Shown here in pieces: positions 43,987 to 56,400 of a stretch of DNA of 64,000 nucleotides (the stretch's first letter is position 1; each line of letters starts with the position of its first letter). The stretch is from the NCBI GenBank assembly GCA_951640165.1, contig OX621241.1, forward strand, positions 16,187,001-16,251,000, read 5' to 3'. A program made the position numbers and the translations under genes. Origin of the DNA: Pseudoips prasinana. Lineage: Eukaryota; Arthropoda; Insecta; Lepidoptera; Nolidae. The notes beneath the pieces were generated by a model that was given only the letters and a program-made list of their open reading frames with translations, had not been told where the DNA came from and did no database searches.

Positions 43987-46090
43987 TCCAATGCTGAGTT
44001 TCCAATTACCCGGACTGACACTGAAGTAAATGTCAGAGCAAATCCTATTGAAGAAAAATCTGAAATAGAGATAACTCTTCGTAGACCGCAGAATCTTGCT
44101 GCAAGGGAGAAGAATAGTCGAACGATTCATGATGTAAGGGAGGAAGGAAATGAAACTACTGATATATTTCAAGAGTGTGTACCTCCTGAATCGTTTGAAG
44201 ATACACATGAGATAGAAGAAAGTATCAATATTCCTAAGCAACCTTTAGAAACAGAAGATGAGCGAGATGAAGACGAAGAATTACCAGAGCGTGTAGAAGT
44301 TACTAATGAAGATGTCATTTTGCAAGATAGTGAAATAGAAAGTCAAGGTAGAATAACTCTTAGAGACAGATCTACATTGCGACCACCTGCAAAACTTAAC
44401 GACTATGTTATGATTTCGGTAGATGACCTGAATGATTTGTATGAACCTACAACCTACGATGAAGCATGAAAGAGTCAAGACAAGGAGCATTGGGTCAAAG
44501 CAATTAAAAGTGAGATCAAATCTTTAGAAGAGAATAAAACCTGGATTCTTACTGATCTACCCAAGGGTCGCAAAGCTATTTCCTGCAAATGGATCTATAA
44601 AGTAAAAATAAACGCAGATGGTTCGATTGATAAATACACAGCAAGGCTTGTTGCTCGAGGATTTTTGCAAAAACCAGGAGTGGATTACGACGAAACGTTT
44701 AGCCCAGTGGCAAAGATGACGACTATCAGGTCAGTCATAAGCGTTGCGGCAAACGAAGCTATGTCACTCACACAGTTCGACGTCTCTACAGCATTTCTAA
44801 ATGGCACTCTTGAAGAAGAGATATACATGAAACAGCCTGAAGGTATGAGTGACGGGACTAATCGAGTCTGTAAGTTAAAGCGAAGCCTCTATGGATTGCA
44901 GCAAGCACCAAGATGTTGGAACAAATGCATCGTGGACTACTTGAAAAGCATAGGCTTTCAACAAAGTCAAACAGATCCGTGCTTATTTATACGGAAACGT
45001 GCACAGTCTAAGATTATCCTAGCATTGTATGTCGATGATGGATTGGTAGCCTCAACAAACCAAAAGGATGCGGATAAGTTTCTTTCAGAGCTTAAACGAA
45101 GGTTTAAGATTACCGTTAAGCCTGCAGATTACTATCTGGGTTTGCAACTAAAACGTAAAGACGATGGCTCCATTAGTATAACCCAAAGGCACTACACAGA
45201 GAAAGTTTTAGCGCGCTTTGGAATGAGTAGCTGTAAGACAGTGGCTACGCCAATAATCAAAGATCCTGAGCAAGGACAAACGGACAGGGAGGAAATTGAA
45301 AAGTCATATCCCTATAGACAAGCCGTTGGAGCTCTTGCGTACCTCATGGTTGATACACGACCAGATATTGCTTACGCCGTCGGTGTTGTCTCAAGATCGT
45401 TGGAGAATCCTGCCAAAGAAGATGTGTTAAAGGTGAAGCGTATAATGCGCTACCTACAAGGAACTCAAAGTTATAGAATAACGTTCAAGAAGGACTATCA
45501 GAAAGGTGTATTGGAAGCGTACAGTGACTCAGATCATGCAGGTGATGTTAGGGATTGTCGCTCAACAAGTGGCATTCTTTGCATGTACGCTGGCGGAGCA
45601 ATTGCCTGGGCAAGTAGAAAACAGTCATCAGTGGCGATCTCCACGACTGAAGCTGAAATTGTTGCAGCAAGTGAAACAGCACGTGAAGTGGTATGGTTAG
45701 AGAGATCGTTTAAGGAAATTACTGCTCTAAAAGAAACACCGGTCTTAAAAATAGACAATGACGCTGCTGTGAAATTGGCTTCAAATCCGGAACTGCATCG
45801 GAGAACAAAGCATATTGCAGTAAGACATTTTTATGTGAGAGAACTTGTCGCAGATGGGAAGCTGAAAGTCATGCACGTAGGAACAAACCTACAAAGTGCA
45901 GATTTGCTCACGAAGCCTCTTGGCAGACCGATAATCAAAACGATATTGGACCGGATAGGCTTACAGTGTATATAATTTTTAATTTTTATAGACTCTACAA
46001 AAAGGGAGGATGTTAAAGAAGGTCATATTCCATATAAAAATTTTATAAACCTCTATAGTTTTTGTATTGTCAATATGACCTTCTTTAACA
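43987..46090 (+). mobile_element. 5'-truncated Copia-type LTR retrotransposon (right arm)
   Basis: Contains the second half of pol from the linker before RT to the end, a polypurine tract AAAAAGGGAGGA (45999-46010) and an LTR-like segment from TGTTAAAG at 46011. The segment ends at 46090 with the exact inverse of its first 18 bases (ATATGACCTTCTTTAACA). If this is the complete LTR it is only 80 bp. gag, protease, integrase and the 5' LTR are absent, so the copy is not autonomous. No 5-bp target duplication is visible. Confidence 0.8.
43990..45975 (+). pseudogene. Copia pol: reverse transcriptase and RNase H, one in-frame stop
   Basis: One frame runs from about 43990 to 45975. It begins with an acidic linker (EEKSEIEITLRRPQ..., RITLRDRSTLRPPAKL), then DKEHWVKAIKSEIKSLEENK, the usual start of the Copia RT domain. 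RT blocks follow: CKWIYKVK, TARLVARGF, VDYDETFSPV, QFDVSTAFLNG, KRSLYGLQQAPRCW and LYVDDGLVAS (catalytic YVDD). RNase H: YSDSDHAGD, STSG, STTEAEIVAASE. The end reads QSADLLTKPLGRP. The only break is a TGA at 44467-44469, in a variable position just before the RT domain. Without it, 436 codons from 44665 remain open. Confidence 0.85.
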
Positions 46091-46150
46091 CTTGCATGCT
46101 GTAGGCCTGCTTGCATGTTGCCTGCCTGCTTGCATGCTACATGCAGCCGC
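46091..46150. repeat. GCCTGC/TTGCATGC patch, right
   Basis: Repeats of CTTGCATGCTG and GCCTGCTTGCATG directly after the LTR end. Similar in kind to the patch at 43555-43625. Confidence 0.5.
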
Positions 46151-46154
46151 CGAG

Positions 46155-47335
46155 TGTCAGATCCCCTCTATTGTTGGTGAATCATTTGGGTTAGGGTAGG
46201 TTAAAATTGTGACTAAGGAAACAAAATATTTTTATTCGTATTTTTGATATTTCGAATTATCATTAAGTCGGACTTTTTGTTATTCGATCTATTGAATATT
46301 TAATTTATATATTGATAAATTAAATGTTCAAATAGATTGTACTACTCGGAATTTTGAACCATTCGGAATTATGGAAATCGGTATTATGACGCACTAACTC
46401 GCAGAAGTTTTTAAATGGATTTGGAAAAGGTGTATAATCTCTCCTGTTTCTTTAGCTCTTTTTCTTGTTCCAAATTGATGGCAAAAGTTCCAAATTTAAG
46501 TCAGAATTAATTTCACTTTAATACTAAGTTCCTTTTGAATTCCTTTTTTAACATTTCTTTCTTCTTCATTTGTTCTGGTATCAAAATCTTTCATGATACA
46601 GTTGTTTATCGTTTTCTGTTGGCGGAATATTAAATTCAAGAGTATGATTTCTAACCTTTCGTTGATTCTATTAGTAGAGATATATAATCTTATTTTAAAA
46701 ATAAGATATAGTGATATTTAAGATATGTTTTTATCTTATTATTATTATTTATAATAAATTCGGGGAATTAAATTTATTCAACTACAGCTTTATTCGAAAC
46801 CTCAAAATTGGAGTTTTGGCGCCAACGCGGAATAAGACGCATCGGGGCATTGTTTCATTTTCAAAAACTGGTGTAAATTCGAGTTTTTATGTGTAAATAT
46901 GGTGGATTTTTAGACATAACATCTTCGACAACGTACACAAGCGAAGGAAAGTGCCTTATTGCCGTGAATTGCGATTTTCTGTGTTGTTTCCAAAACTCCA
47001 TATAAGCCTCTGAAAAGTCTCCACTGCTTTACTGGGGTTGGACAAGGACTATGTATGACTTGACTGTGACGGACTTAACTTGACAATGACGAAATAAATG
47101 ATATAAAAATATATTTACTGAAGGCTTATAAGGCCGAAGAAGCCAGAGCCGTAAAAAGGGATAAAAAAAAAAATAAAATCTCAAAATTATTGAAATGTCA
47201 ATGCAATGTCAAAGTCAAATCCAAATCTATGGAGTATGTATGTTATGTGCGTGATATTACGCGATGAAAAATACAATTTTATACCAATTTAAGTGATAAG
47301 TTACACCAGAATTGAAATGTGAGAATAAAATTATC
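46155..47335. promoter_or_regulatory. Upstream region of AVL9
   Basis: AT-rich intergenic DNA. The last 100 bp before the ATG at 47336 should hold the 5'UTR. A G/C-richer patch (tggcgccaacgcggaataagacgcatcgggg) at 46816-46848 may belong to the promoter. No TATA box could be assigned. Confidence 0.35.
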
Positions 47336-47404
47336 ATGTCTGATATAAATGAACCTGTGCTCAACATCATTGTTGTGGGATTTCATCACAAGAAAGGATG
47401 TCAG
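47336..47404 (+). CDS. AVL9: AVL9 exon 1 (residues 1-23)
   Basis: ATG in context TTATCATGTC. Encodes MSDINEPVLNIIVVGFHHKK and then GCQ. Donor CAG|GTTTGT. The family start motif follows the ATG at the expected distance. Outgoing phase 0. Confidence 0.9.
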
Positions 47405-50400
47405 GTTTGTAGGCGTCATTACTTTCATCAATCGATATTACATTTTTTTTAAAGGGAGCAGCTGGAGACTGCTATCTCTGGGGACAAGTGGACCAAATTT
47501 GTTCAATTATTGTTTAAATAAAGTTCAGTTTTGAGTAACTATTTTAAAGAATACCGATTTAACCAGTTACAAAAATTGATTATTGAATAATTTCGGCTTT
47601 TAGGTAGAACACTGTTATCCAGAGCTAGTCGTCGGGCACCCGTCGGAGCTGCCAGTGGCCTGGCGACACTTGCCCGCTCTAGCACTACCTGATGGTTCTC
47701 ACAATTATCTCTCGGACACAATATTCTTCAACTTGCCTGGCCTGACTGATCCACCACACACTGTGTATGGTGTTTCATGTTTTAGACAAATCCCAGTTGA
47801 GGTAAACATAATTTAATTGCTCCAATAATCAAAATCCCAACATAATATCTATAGTAAAATTAAATAAGCAATAAATTGTTAACACGCTCGGCGCCAAGCC
47901 CTATAAGCCAATACCACCAAATGTTTTTGATATTTTTCTTTGTTTTTAGTGGCTAAAATAGTTTATCAAATCAAATCAAATCAAATAATTTATTTCAGAC
48001 ATGCGTCCATAGTGTTAGTATACAAGATAACTTAAAGACTAAATGTTAGTAATAAGACAAATTAATTAAAAACGGTGTGGATTCTCACCCAGTGGCGCAG
48101 CAGAGGGGAGTCCCACCGATCTGAAAACACTTTCAGGAGACTGTTGGTGGCGGTGCGCAGCCGGCCATTCATGGAGGCGGTCCTCTTGCGTATTATGGCG
48201 TAAAAGTCGTCAGTATGCGCCTCCGCAAACATACCGGACGCACTACATCGCCACGCCCGCCCCAACAGTATCCTGAATGCATTATTATATTGGACACGCA
48301 GATCACTGTATGTCCTCTGCGTAAAACTGGTCCAAAGACTGCACGTGTAAAAAGACTGGCAAAAGGCTTTAAAAAGTGTTATTTTTACTTCGTCAGTACA
48401 ACGTGCAAATCTTCGAACCAGCATATTACATCGAACAGCCAGCGACCTGCGTTCCCTCTCTATGTCAGTATTATCCTTGAGATCATCAGTGACCCAATGA
48501 CCCAAGTACTTGAATTTCTTTACCCAAGCTAAAGGAGTACCACAAAGCGAGACACCGGGGACATCAGAATAATTTAAGGCACTCGCTTTAAACATAATAA
48601 GTTCGCTCTTCTTGACATTGTACTTGAGCCCATGGGCCACTGCATAGGACTCACAAATCGCCACAAGTGTCCTTAAAGCGCCTATCGTTGGGCTCAGAAG
48701 GGCCATGTCATCGGCATAGCTAATATTATTCATACAAATACTATCTATATGACATCCAACTCTGGCTCTGCTGAGCTCACCGATCAGCCGGTTTATGTAC
48801 AAGTTGAAGAGGCGGGGCGAGCTCAACCCCCCCTGCCTCACCCCGCACTCCATCCAGTACACATCCGAGTGAGCCTCCGCCCACTTGACACTATTCCTCT
48901 GGTTATTGTACCAGTAACAAAACAAGGATGTTATTTCATTCGGTACCGTTGTATCGCTCTGCAATTTCTCCCACAGTACATCATAAGACACTAGGTCAAA
49001 TGCCCGAGACAGGTCCAAAAAACAAGCAAAAACAGGTGTTTTTCGGGAGGTATAGTATTGGACAGTTTGCTTAAGGCACAGAATGGCACTCTCCGTAGAT
49101 AGACCAGGTTTGAAGCCAAATTGCGCATCATGGAGTTCAATGTGTTGAGCCAACTGTTGATCAAGCAAACTGTCCAAGATCTTGGCGACTATAGTGGCCA
49201 ACGAAATAGGCCTGTAATTGGACACATCAGAGGAGTCTCCCGTCCTATCTTTAATTATCGGCACTACCACTGTGTGCATAAGGTCCTGCGGTAGATAATT
49301 ATGGCTAATGCACAAATTAAAAAGTAAAGCAAGAACCCTATGCAAATGTAGCCCAGCATGCTTTAGGTGCTCGACGCTGAGGCCGTCGTGACCTGGCGAC
49401 TTGCCTCTTGTCATTCTTTTTATAACAGCGCCGACCTGCTTAGCTGTAAACATTATGGCAAGCTCACCAGAACCCGAAAACCCCCCTTCATCGGACACCC
49501 GCCGCCCTGTTTTTAAGGGAGACCGAACACTGAAATTATTTTTAAAAAGGTTGGCGATATCTTTAGGTTCACTCAGACCCGCCACACTCGCAGGGAGACT
49601 CGGCTTGGCCTTTAATTTATTCATTGTTTTCCAAAATTTAGAAAAATCTTTTTTAGTATGACTTTTTGCCAAAATATCTAATTTAATCTGTTGTTGATTG
49701 TTTTGAACAAATTTTAATTTAGTCTTAAATATCCTTCTTGTATCACGCATTTTCTGATATATAGTCCCCTGAGTAGGTGAACCATGCAAAAGCCAAGTCT
49801 GATAATGTGTACGAGCCTCCCTATGAGCGCCACTGACATGTTTGTTCCAACCTGTGACATATTTATGTCGCCTGATGCAATCACTACCAACATATGTGTG
49901 CACGGCACCATCTTGGAGGGTTGATACAATGTTAAAATACAAATTATCTATTAATTTAAAATGGTCTACATTGTTACATATTTTATGAGAACACTCTAAA
50001 CATTCACTGGGAAAGTCTATTAATTTTAATTTATCATTACAGTACTCATAATAATTATTAATTTGTTCACTACTTCTTTCACCCCAACGTACTTTATTAC
50101 TAACAGAATTTTGGGCTGATATCTTCTGATTAACCTTACTTAAGTTACATTTAAACAAAACAGGATAATGATCCGACTGGTACACCCCATATGAGACTGA
50201 CGCATGAGTCACTAAGTCTTTGGCTGCGCTTGTTATCAAACAATGATCTAGTTTAGACTTCCTAGTCAAAACAAAGACAAATGGAAACAAAGAAGAATTA
50301 TTTTTTCATCACCCGTCCATCAAGTGTGCGTGTTAGCGATACACGGCGCTTTGACTGGAATGGTGCTTGTGTATCGAAAAAGATATTATTATTTTATTAT

Positions 50401-53400
50401 TATTATTTTTAATCAGGCAGGCAGTTGAAACAACTGATAATTGCCTGTATCTAGTACATTGAGTTAGCTTGTCGTTTTTGTTGTTATTATGTGCTTGTCT
50501 AGTCTGTTCTTAAATATGTTGGTGTTTGGTGCTGACACTACGTCTTGTGGTAGTTTGTTCCATTCTTTAACAACCCTGTTCGAAAGGAAATTCTTGTGGG
50601 GTATATTGTGTGAGAAGCGGGTCTGAAGTTTAAGGGTGTGTCCTCTCAGACGGGTATTATTGTCTCGATGGAACATATCTTGGAACTGGTGAAGGTCATA
50701 GTGTCCATTTAGGATTTTATAGGTTTCGATCATATCACCACGCTCTCTTCGTTCTTTTAGAGTACTAAGCTTTAGTGCTTCCAGCCTATCCTTGTATAAT
50801 AGTCTCTTAAGTTGTCTAGGTATCTTGGTGAAGCTACGCTGTACTTTTTCCAATAGATCCACGTCTTTAACAAAGTAGGGACTCCACACTTGAAAAGCAT
50901 GTTCCAATATAGGTCTTATGAAGTCTTGTATACCTTTAACATCATTTCTGGTGTAAGAATTCCGAAAGCTTTTCTAATGAGGTAAATAAAACTTTTCGCT
51001 TTCTTTGTGATTGCTGCTATGTGGTCTTCCCACTTAAGATTCTCCGTTATAATAACTCCCAAATCCCTTTGGGCTCTCACTGCTACCAGTTCAAGGCCAT
51101 CTAGCTTGTATATTAGGCGTGGGTTTTTGCTACCAATGTGCAGTGTAGTACATTTTTCAGCATTTAGGTAAACGAGCCATTCCTTTGACCAGTTAGCAAT
51201 TTTGTCCAAGTCTCTTTGTAGACGATCGAAGTCAGTTAGTGGGTTTGCAAAGATTTTGGTGTCATCAGCGAAAAAGCTGACATTACATTGTAGGCAGCGA
51301 GGTAGGTCAAACATATATATAATGTATAGCACAGGGCCCAGAACTGATCCTTGGGGCACGCCACTGTGTATCTCTCTCTCGTCGGACAGAGTTTCAGCGA
51401 TTCTCACTCGAAATGTTCTATGGCGTAGGAAGGCCTCGATCCAGTTCAGCAGTTTGCCTCTAATTCCTATGTGTTCTAGTTTCTGAAGAAGTCTTGTTGT
51501 GGGAACCTTATCAAAAGCCTTTTCGTAGTCAAGGTATATTACATCCACTGGTTCTCTCTTATTGAAGCTATCAGTCCAGGAAGCCAAGCAAGACAATAGA
51601 TTTGACACCGTCGACCGGCGAGGGCAAAATCCATGTTGCTGATCACCGATTATTCTGTGCTTATCAAGAAATTGCCTTATATGTTGGACTATCACCTTCT
51701 CCATAACTTTACACACTACGCTGGTCAGGCTAATAGGTCTGTAGTTTGACGGTTGCAATTTATTTCCCTTTTTGAATATTGGTGTTACTGATGCAATTTT
51801 CCACAAGGGCGGTAGTATACCAGTATCGTATGAGGTTTGCATTAATACTGACAGTACATCGGCAAGGTCACACTTTTGAAGTATTGCTACTGGGATTTCA
51901 TCTGGACCGGGTGCAGAATCTGGTTTCATTCCTTTTATAGCTTGTTTGATTTTGTCCGGTGTAAAACTTAAATCGGATATGGTTTCTTGGATTTGAGTAC
52001 ATGAATCTAAGACAGGTAGGTGATCCTGTGGTTCCTTTTGAAATACTCCTGCAAACTGGTCTGCAAAAGCTTCAGCGATTTCATGGGCCTGTGAAACTAT
52101 TACTCCCTGTGTATTACGCAAAACTGATGGTGTGCTGACTTTAGAGGTCACTTGTTGCCTGATATATGAGTAGAAACTCTTTGGTCCAGAGTGAAGAAGG
52201 TCTGTTTCAAAAGAAATGCGCGATTGTCTAGTTTTATTAGTTAGTTTATTAGTAACTTTTCTATATTCTGTGTAAGTTTTGTCTAGTCCCGTTAACATGT
52301 ATCTGTTCCATAGTGTCAGTTTTTGTGTTATCAGTTCCTGAATCTCCTTTGTGATCCACTTTTTGTTTCTTATACAATTATTGGGTTTTACTTTAGGCAC
52401 ATACATAAGAAGTGCATCTTTGAATTCAGAGAGTAGGATCCCAAATTGTTTCTCTGCACAGTCTACATTTTGAATATTTCCATATGTCGCTCTTAACTTT
52501 TCACTTATTTTTTCATAGTTGGCCTTCTTGTAATTCCATCGTAATGAGGCATTGATCTGCTTGGTCGCTTCGAGTTGTATTGTTGACAGAAGACAGGAAT
52601 GATCACTCTTTCCTAATGAGGATTCGTGCTTGATTTCAGCTATGAGTGAATCATCATTGGTTAAGATTAAATCTAGGAAAGAAGGTTGGTTGCCTTTACG
52701 AAATCTCGTAGGTCTGTCTACTAACTGCTCTAGGTTACTACTTCTGTACCATTGCACGAAGTTTTCTTCTCGAGCAGTTAAATAAGCACAGTCTTGAAGA
52801 GGCCATTTCACTCCACGGTAATTAAAGTCTCCCATAATGACAGTAGTGTGTGATTCCGAAACAAGTTTAATTTGTTCTAGTAAAATGTTATCCTGTTCCT
52901 CTGTTGAGTTTTGTCCTCTGTATATTCCGCATAGTACAAACTTATGTATTCCAAACTGAACATCCAACCATAAGCATTCAGAAGCCTCATGTTTTGTGTT
53001 GTAGTTTAAATTTAGTTTAGTGGTCAGTAGATCAGAACTTTGTGCAGCGTATATGGCAACTCCTCCACTACGCTTGCCAATACGGTCGTCTCTAAATACG
53101 TCATAGCCTGGTATTTTTATCATACAATCTGGTAAACTTGGTTTTAACCATGTTTCCGAAATTACTATAAGTGTAGGTTTTATTATATTTACTCTAGCAA
53201 TAAATAAGTCCAGCTTGGAGGTCACAGACTGGATGTTTGTGTACATAATTGTAATTGCACACTGTCTAGATACACAAGTATTTAGACAGTGTGTATCGAA
53301 AACAATACACATGGCGCTGAGTGTGTTAAAGGACCATCCCTGGGTATTTTGTATTATAATTAATTGTTTTCTTACTATTTATGTATTGTATATAATATGT

Positions 53401-56400
53401 CATAATTATACTAAACATGATTATAATTTGTTAATCAATAATTTATTCTACAGCAAGTTTTGCAGAAAACAGAAGACATGACACGCAGTTCAGTACAAAA
53501 GAGTGTTTGTGTTGTATGCCGAGTGCCTCTATTTGGGCGTCTGGCAGTCAAGTTGGAGTTGGTTGTACGAGCCTGGTTCCTACAGGGGGATTTCTCACAA
53601 ACTAAGCTACTTGAAGATGCTTACAATCATTTAAATAGTTGCCCAGTACAGGTTGATCAAATTTTTGAAGGTATTTATTATTATTTAAATTTACTTTTTT
53701 CTTCATATATCAGTAATGAAATGAAATAATGATGATGAAATGAAATAATGAAATTTATTCAGCACTTGGGTATTAACATACACTTGTACTTGTCAAGTTC
53801 ACAATGCAGTACATAAACATAGTCGACTACAGTATAAAAATTACAAAAATATAATTAGTCTAAACAAAATAATTAATTAATCTATTATTTTGAAATGTAA
53901 TTAGTAAGCAGGTCACAAGTGATCTCTATGAATATAGTAAGCTATTATATGACACTTTGAGATGATACTTGGCGATGCGTCGCTCCCCACCCACCATTCG
54001 AATTTACGTAATTGACCATTCGGCGTTCACTCATTGACTACATGTGGTCCACTGGTGACCCATAAATAGTTGTTCTGAGTCTGGATGTTATTAGTGTATT
54101 ATATGCTTGTTAAGTAACCCACAGGGATAAGATTCCCTAGTGCGGGCGATGTCTTCCCATTTTATTTTGGTGACAGCCAGTTTTTGAATGAGACAAGCAA
54201 TATAGAGGTAATTTTACTCTATCTTGACTATGCAGCTATTACTAAGCCGAATATTTTCAGTATATAATTTTGACTAAATGCACTAATTTTTGGATTACAT
54301 CTAGGACCTAGTAGGACCAAATACAGTTTTCAGCAACCTTACACGAAACATAAACGCGCGATTATTTAAATATTATAAATATCATCTCAAATGTAGTTCT
54401 GACACAAATAAAGAGCTACTCTTGTATTTCTATTCAACAGGCGCAAATTCAATGGTTTTAGAGATACACGATTGTTCAAAACATTACTCCAGCAGGAAAT
54501 GCAATATCTCGAAAACCTGCAGATGCACAAATTATGTTTTCAGATTTTTGCACAAATATAAGTTATCTGCCAATGCACAATATTAATCTACCCGATCATC
54601 CATTTAGAATTTTCTCACTGGAATAATGTTACTCCAACAAGAATAATTTTCTCCGTTTTGGTCCCAAATGACTAAGTTCACAATTATTTTATGTGGCGCA
54701 CATTTACAGTTTATCATGTACTAGCTGTGCCCCGCGGTTTTACCCGCGTTAAACTTTATAAATTATCACAGCTCCTCCCTCGTGTGTGAGAGCGTAATAA
54801 TATGTACCCTATAAGTTGACCCGACCTCTTAGTAATATTCATGAGAAATTTTAAGTAAATCCATGCAGTATTTTTTGAGTTTAGCCCGGACATACATACA
54901 GACAAACAGACAAAAATTCTAAAAACTATATTTTTGGCTACGACATCGATTGTGGATAAAGTCCCAAGTATCCTTATAAAAAAATATTCAAAGTACAGTT
55001 TTGACTTCCCTACGATTTTATTATATGTATAGATTAATGATATGTTTCACTCATATCACTCTAAAAGCCACTTTTTTGCTGGAGTAACGCACATACATAA
55101 TCCCAATGTGCTTTTGAAAACGAATTTAAACCTAATCCTACTTCATAGTCAGATAGCATGGCAATCAAACAAAAGCCAGAGTTAAGACAAAGGCTTGATT
55201 GTAGAAATTTTTGTTGAATGAATTGAATTATGACAGAAATATTTCGTAACAGTATTTTACGGACTAGGTGTTAGATTCTTTTACTTTTTGTATATATAGA
55301 TATATATATACTTAGGATGCTGAGTAAAATAATGAAAGAGAATCAAGTTGTAAATTGTGCCTAGGTTAACGAACGATAAATTGGAATTCAGTAATTGTTA
55401 TCTGCAGTATTTTACTGTTAGACCAACAATGCAATGAACATCTCTTGATACTGAGTTGTTTGTAGTCTATTTATATAAGAACAATGGCAATGTATTATAT
55501 ATAATTTTATCCTCATCATCATCATATTAGCCGAAAGACGTCCACTGCTGGACTAAGGCAACCCCAAGGATCTCCACAATGGCTGGTCTTGTGCTGCCCG
55601 CATCCAGCGTCTTCCCGCGACCCTTGCAAAATGGTCGGTCTACTTTGTTAGGGGCCTGCCCAAACTGTGTCTGTCAGTTCGTGGTCGTCACTCGAGAACC
55701 ATATTTTTTGTCTTAAAATCGTTATTTAATTACTGGCTACTGGTGCAAGTGGTAGTAGGATACTTAAAAAAGATAGCAGTTTTCACCTTATAATAAGTCC
55801 CAATGAGGGAATTTTATATAAATATCATGCATCAATTATCATAACAACTTTTAGTGTTAACCTAGTGCCGCCGTGATCTTCTAGAATTTCTACAGAATTC
55901 AAACTATTTGTTCATACCTACCTACATACATATTTTGGAATCAACCGACAACCCGCACTCCACTAGGATTGAGCCAACTGTTAAACTTTGCGGGTTAACC
56001 ATGTGGTAGTATAATAATTATAATATTTAATGTATTAATCTTTTCAGGTTTGTCAGTCCAGAAACTTCTAGAAAATTGGAGGCATAAAGCTTTACTTCTG
56101 TTTAAACTGATGTTATTAAGGCGTAAAGTTCTCATTTATGGTGCTCCAGCGGGACCGTTGTCTAATGCTTTGTTGACGTTAGTCTCTTTACTGCCGCAAT
56201 GCTTAGAAGTAGGTCTTGAGCGTGCTGCTAATGTTGTGTAAGTACTTTAAGAACATTTTTCTGGGATTTCCCACTGAAATCATTTTTGTGTGTTATGATG
56301 TCAAAGGTTCCGATCTGTAAATCATAAATCAATTCGGTACTTAAGGACTTGTTTCACCAATCCGCTTCTCAGGTGTGATTTAAGTAATGATTACAGTTCA

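Larger units (their letters stand above)
53671..56047. other. AVL9 intron 3 with three repeat insertions
   Basis: Holds the LINE-like 3' end (53735), the Helitron-like unit (54718) and the RTE tail (55512). The remaining sequence is AT-rich with nothing named. Confidence 0.5.

Noticed and set aside
43987..46090. Complete, active Copia element
   Set aside because: Lacks gag, protease, integrase and the 5' LTR, and has an in-frame stop.
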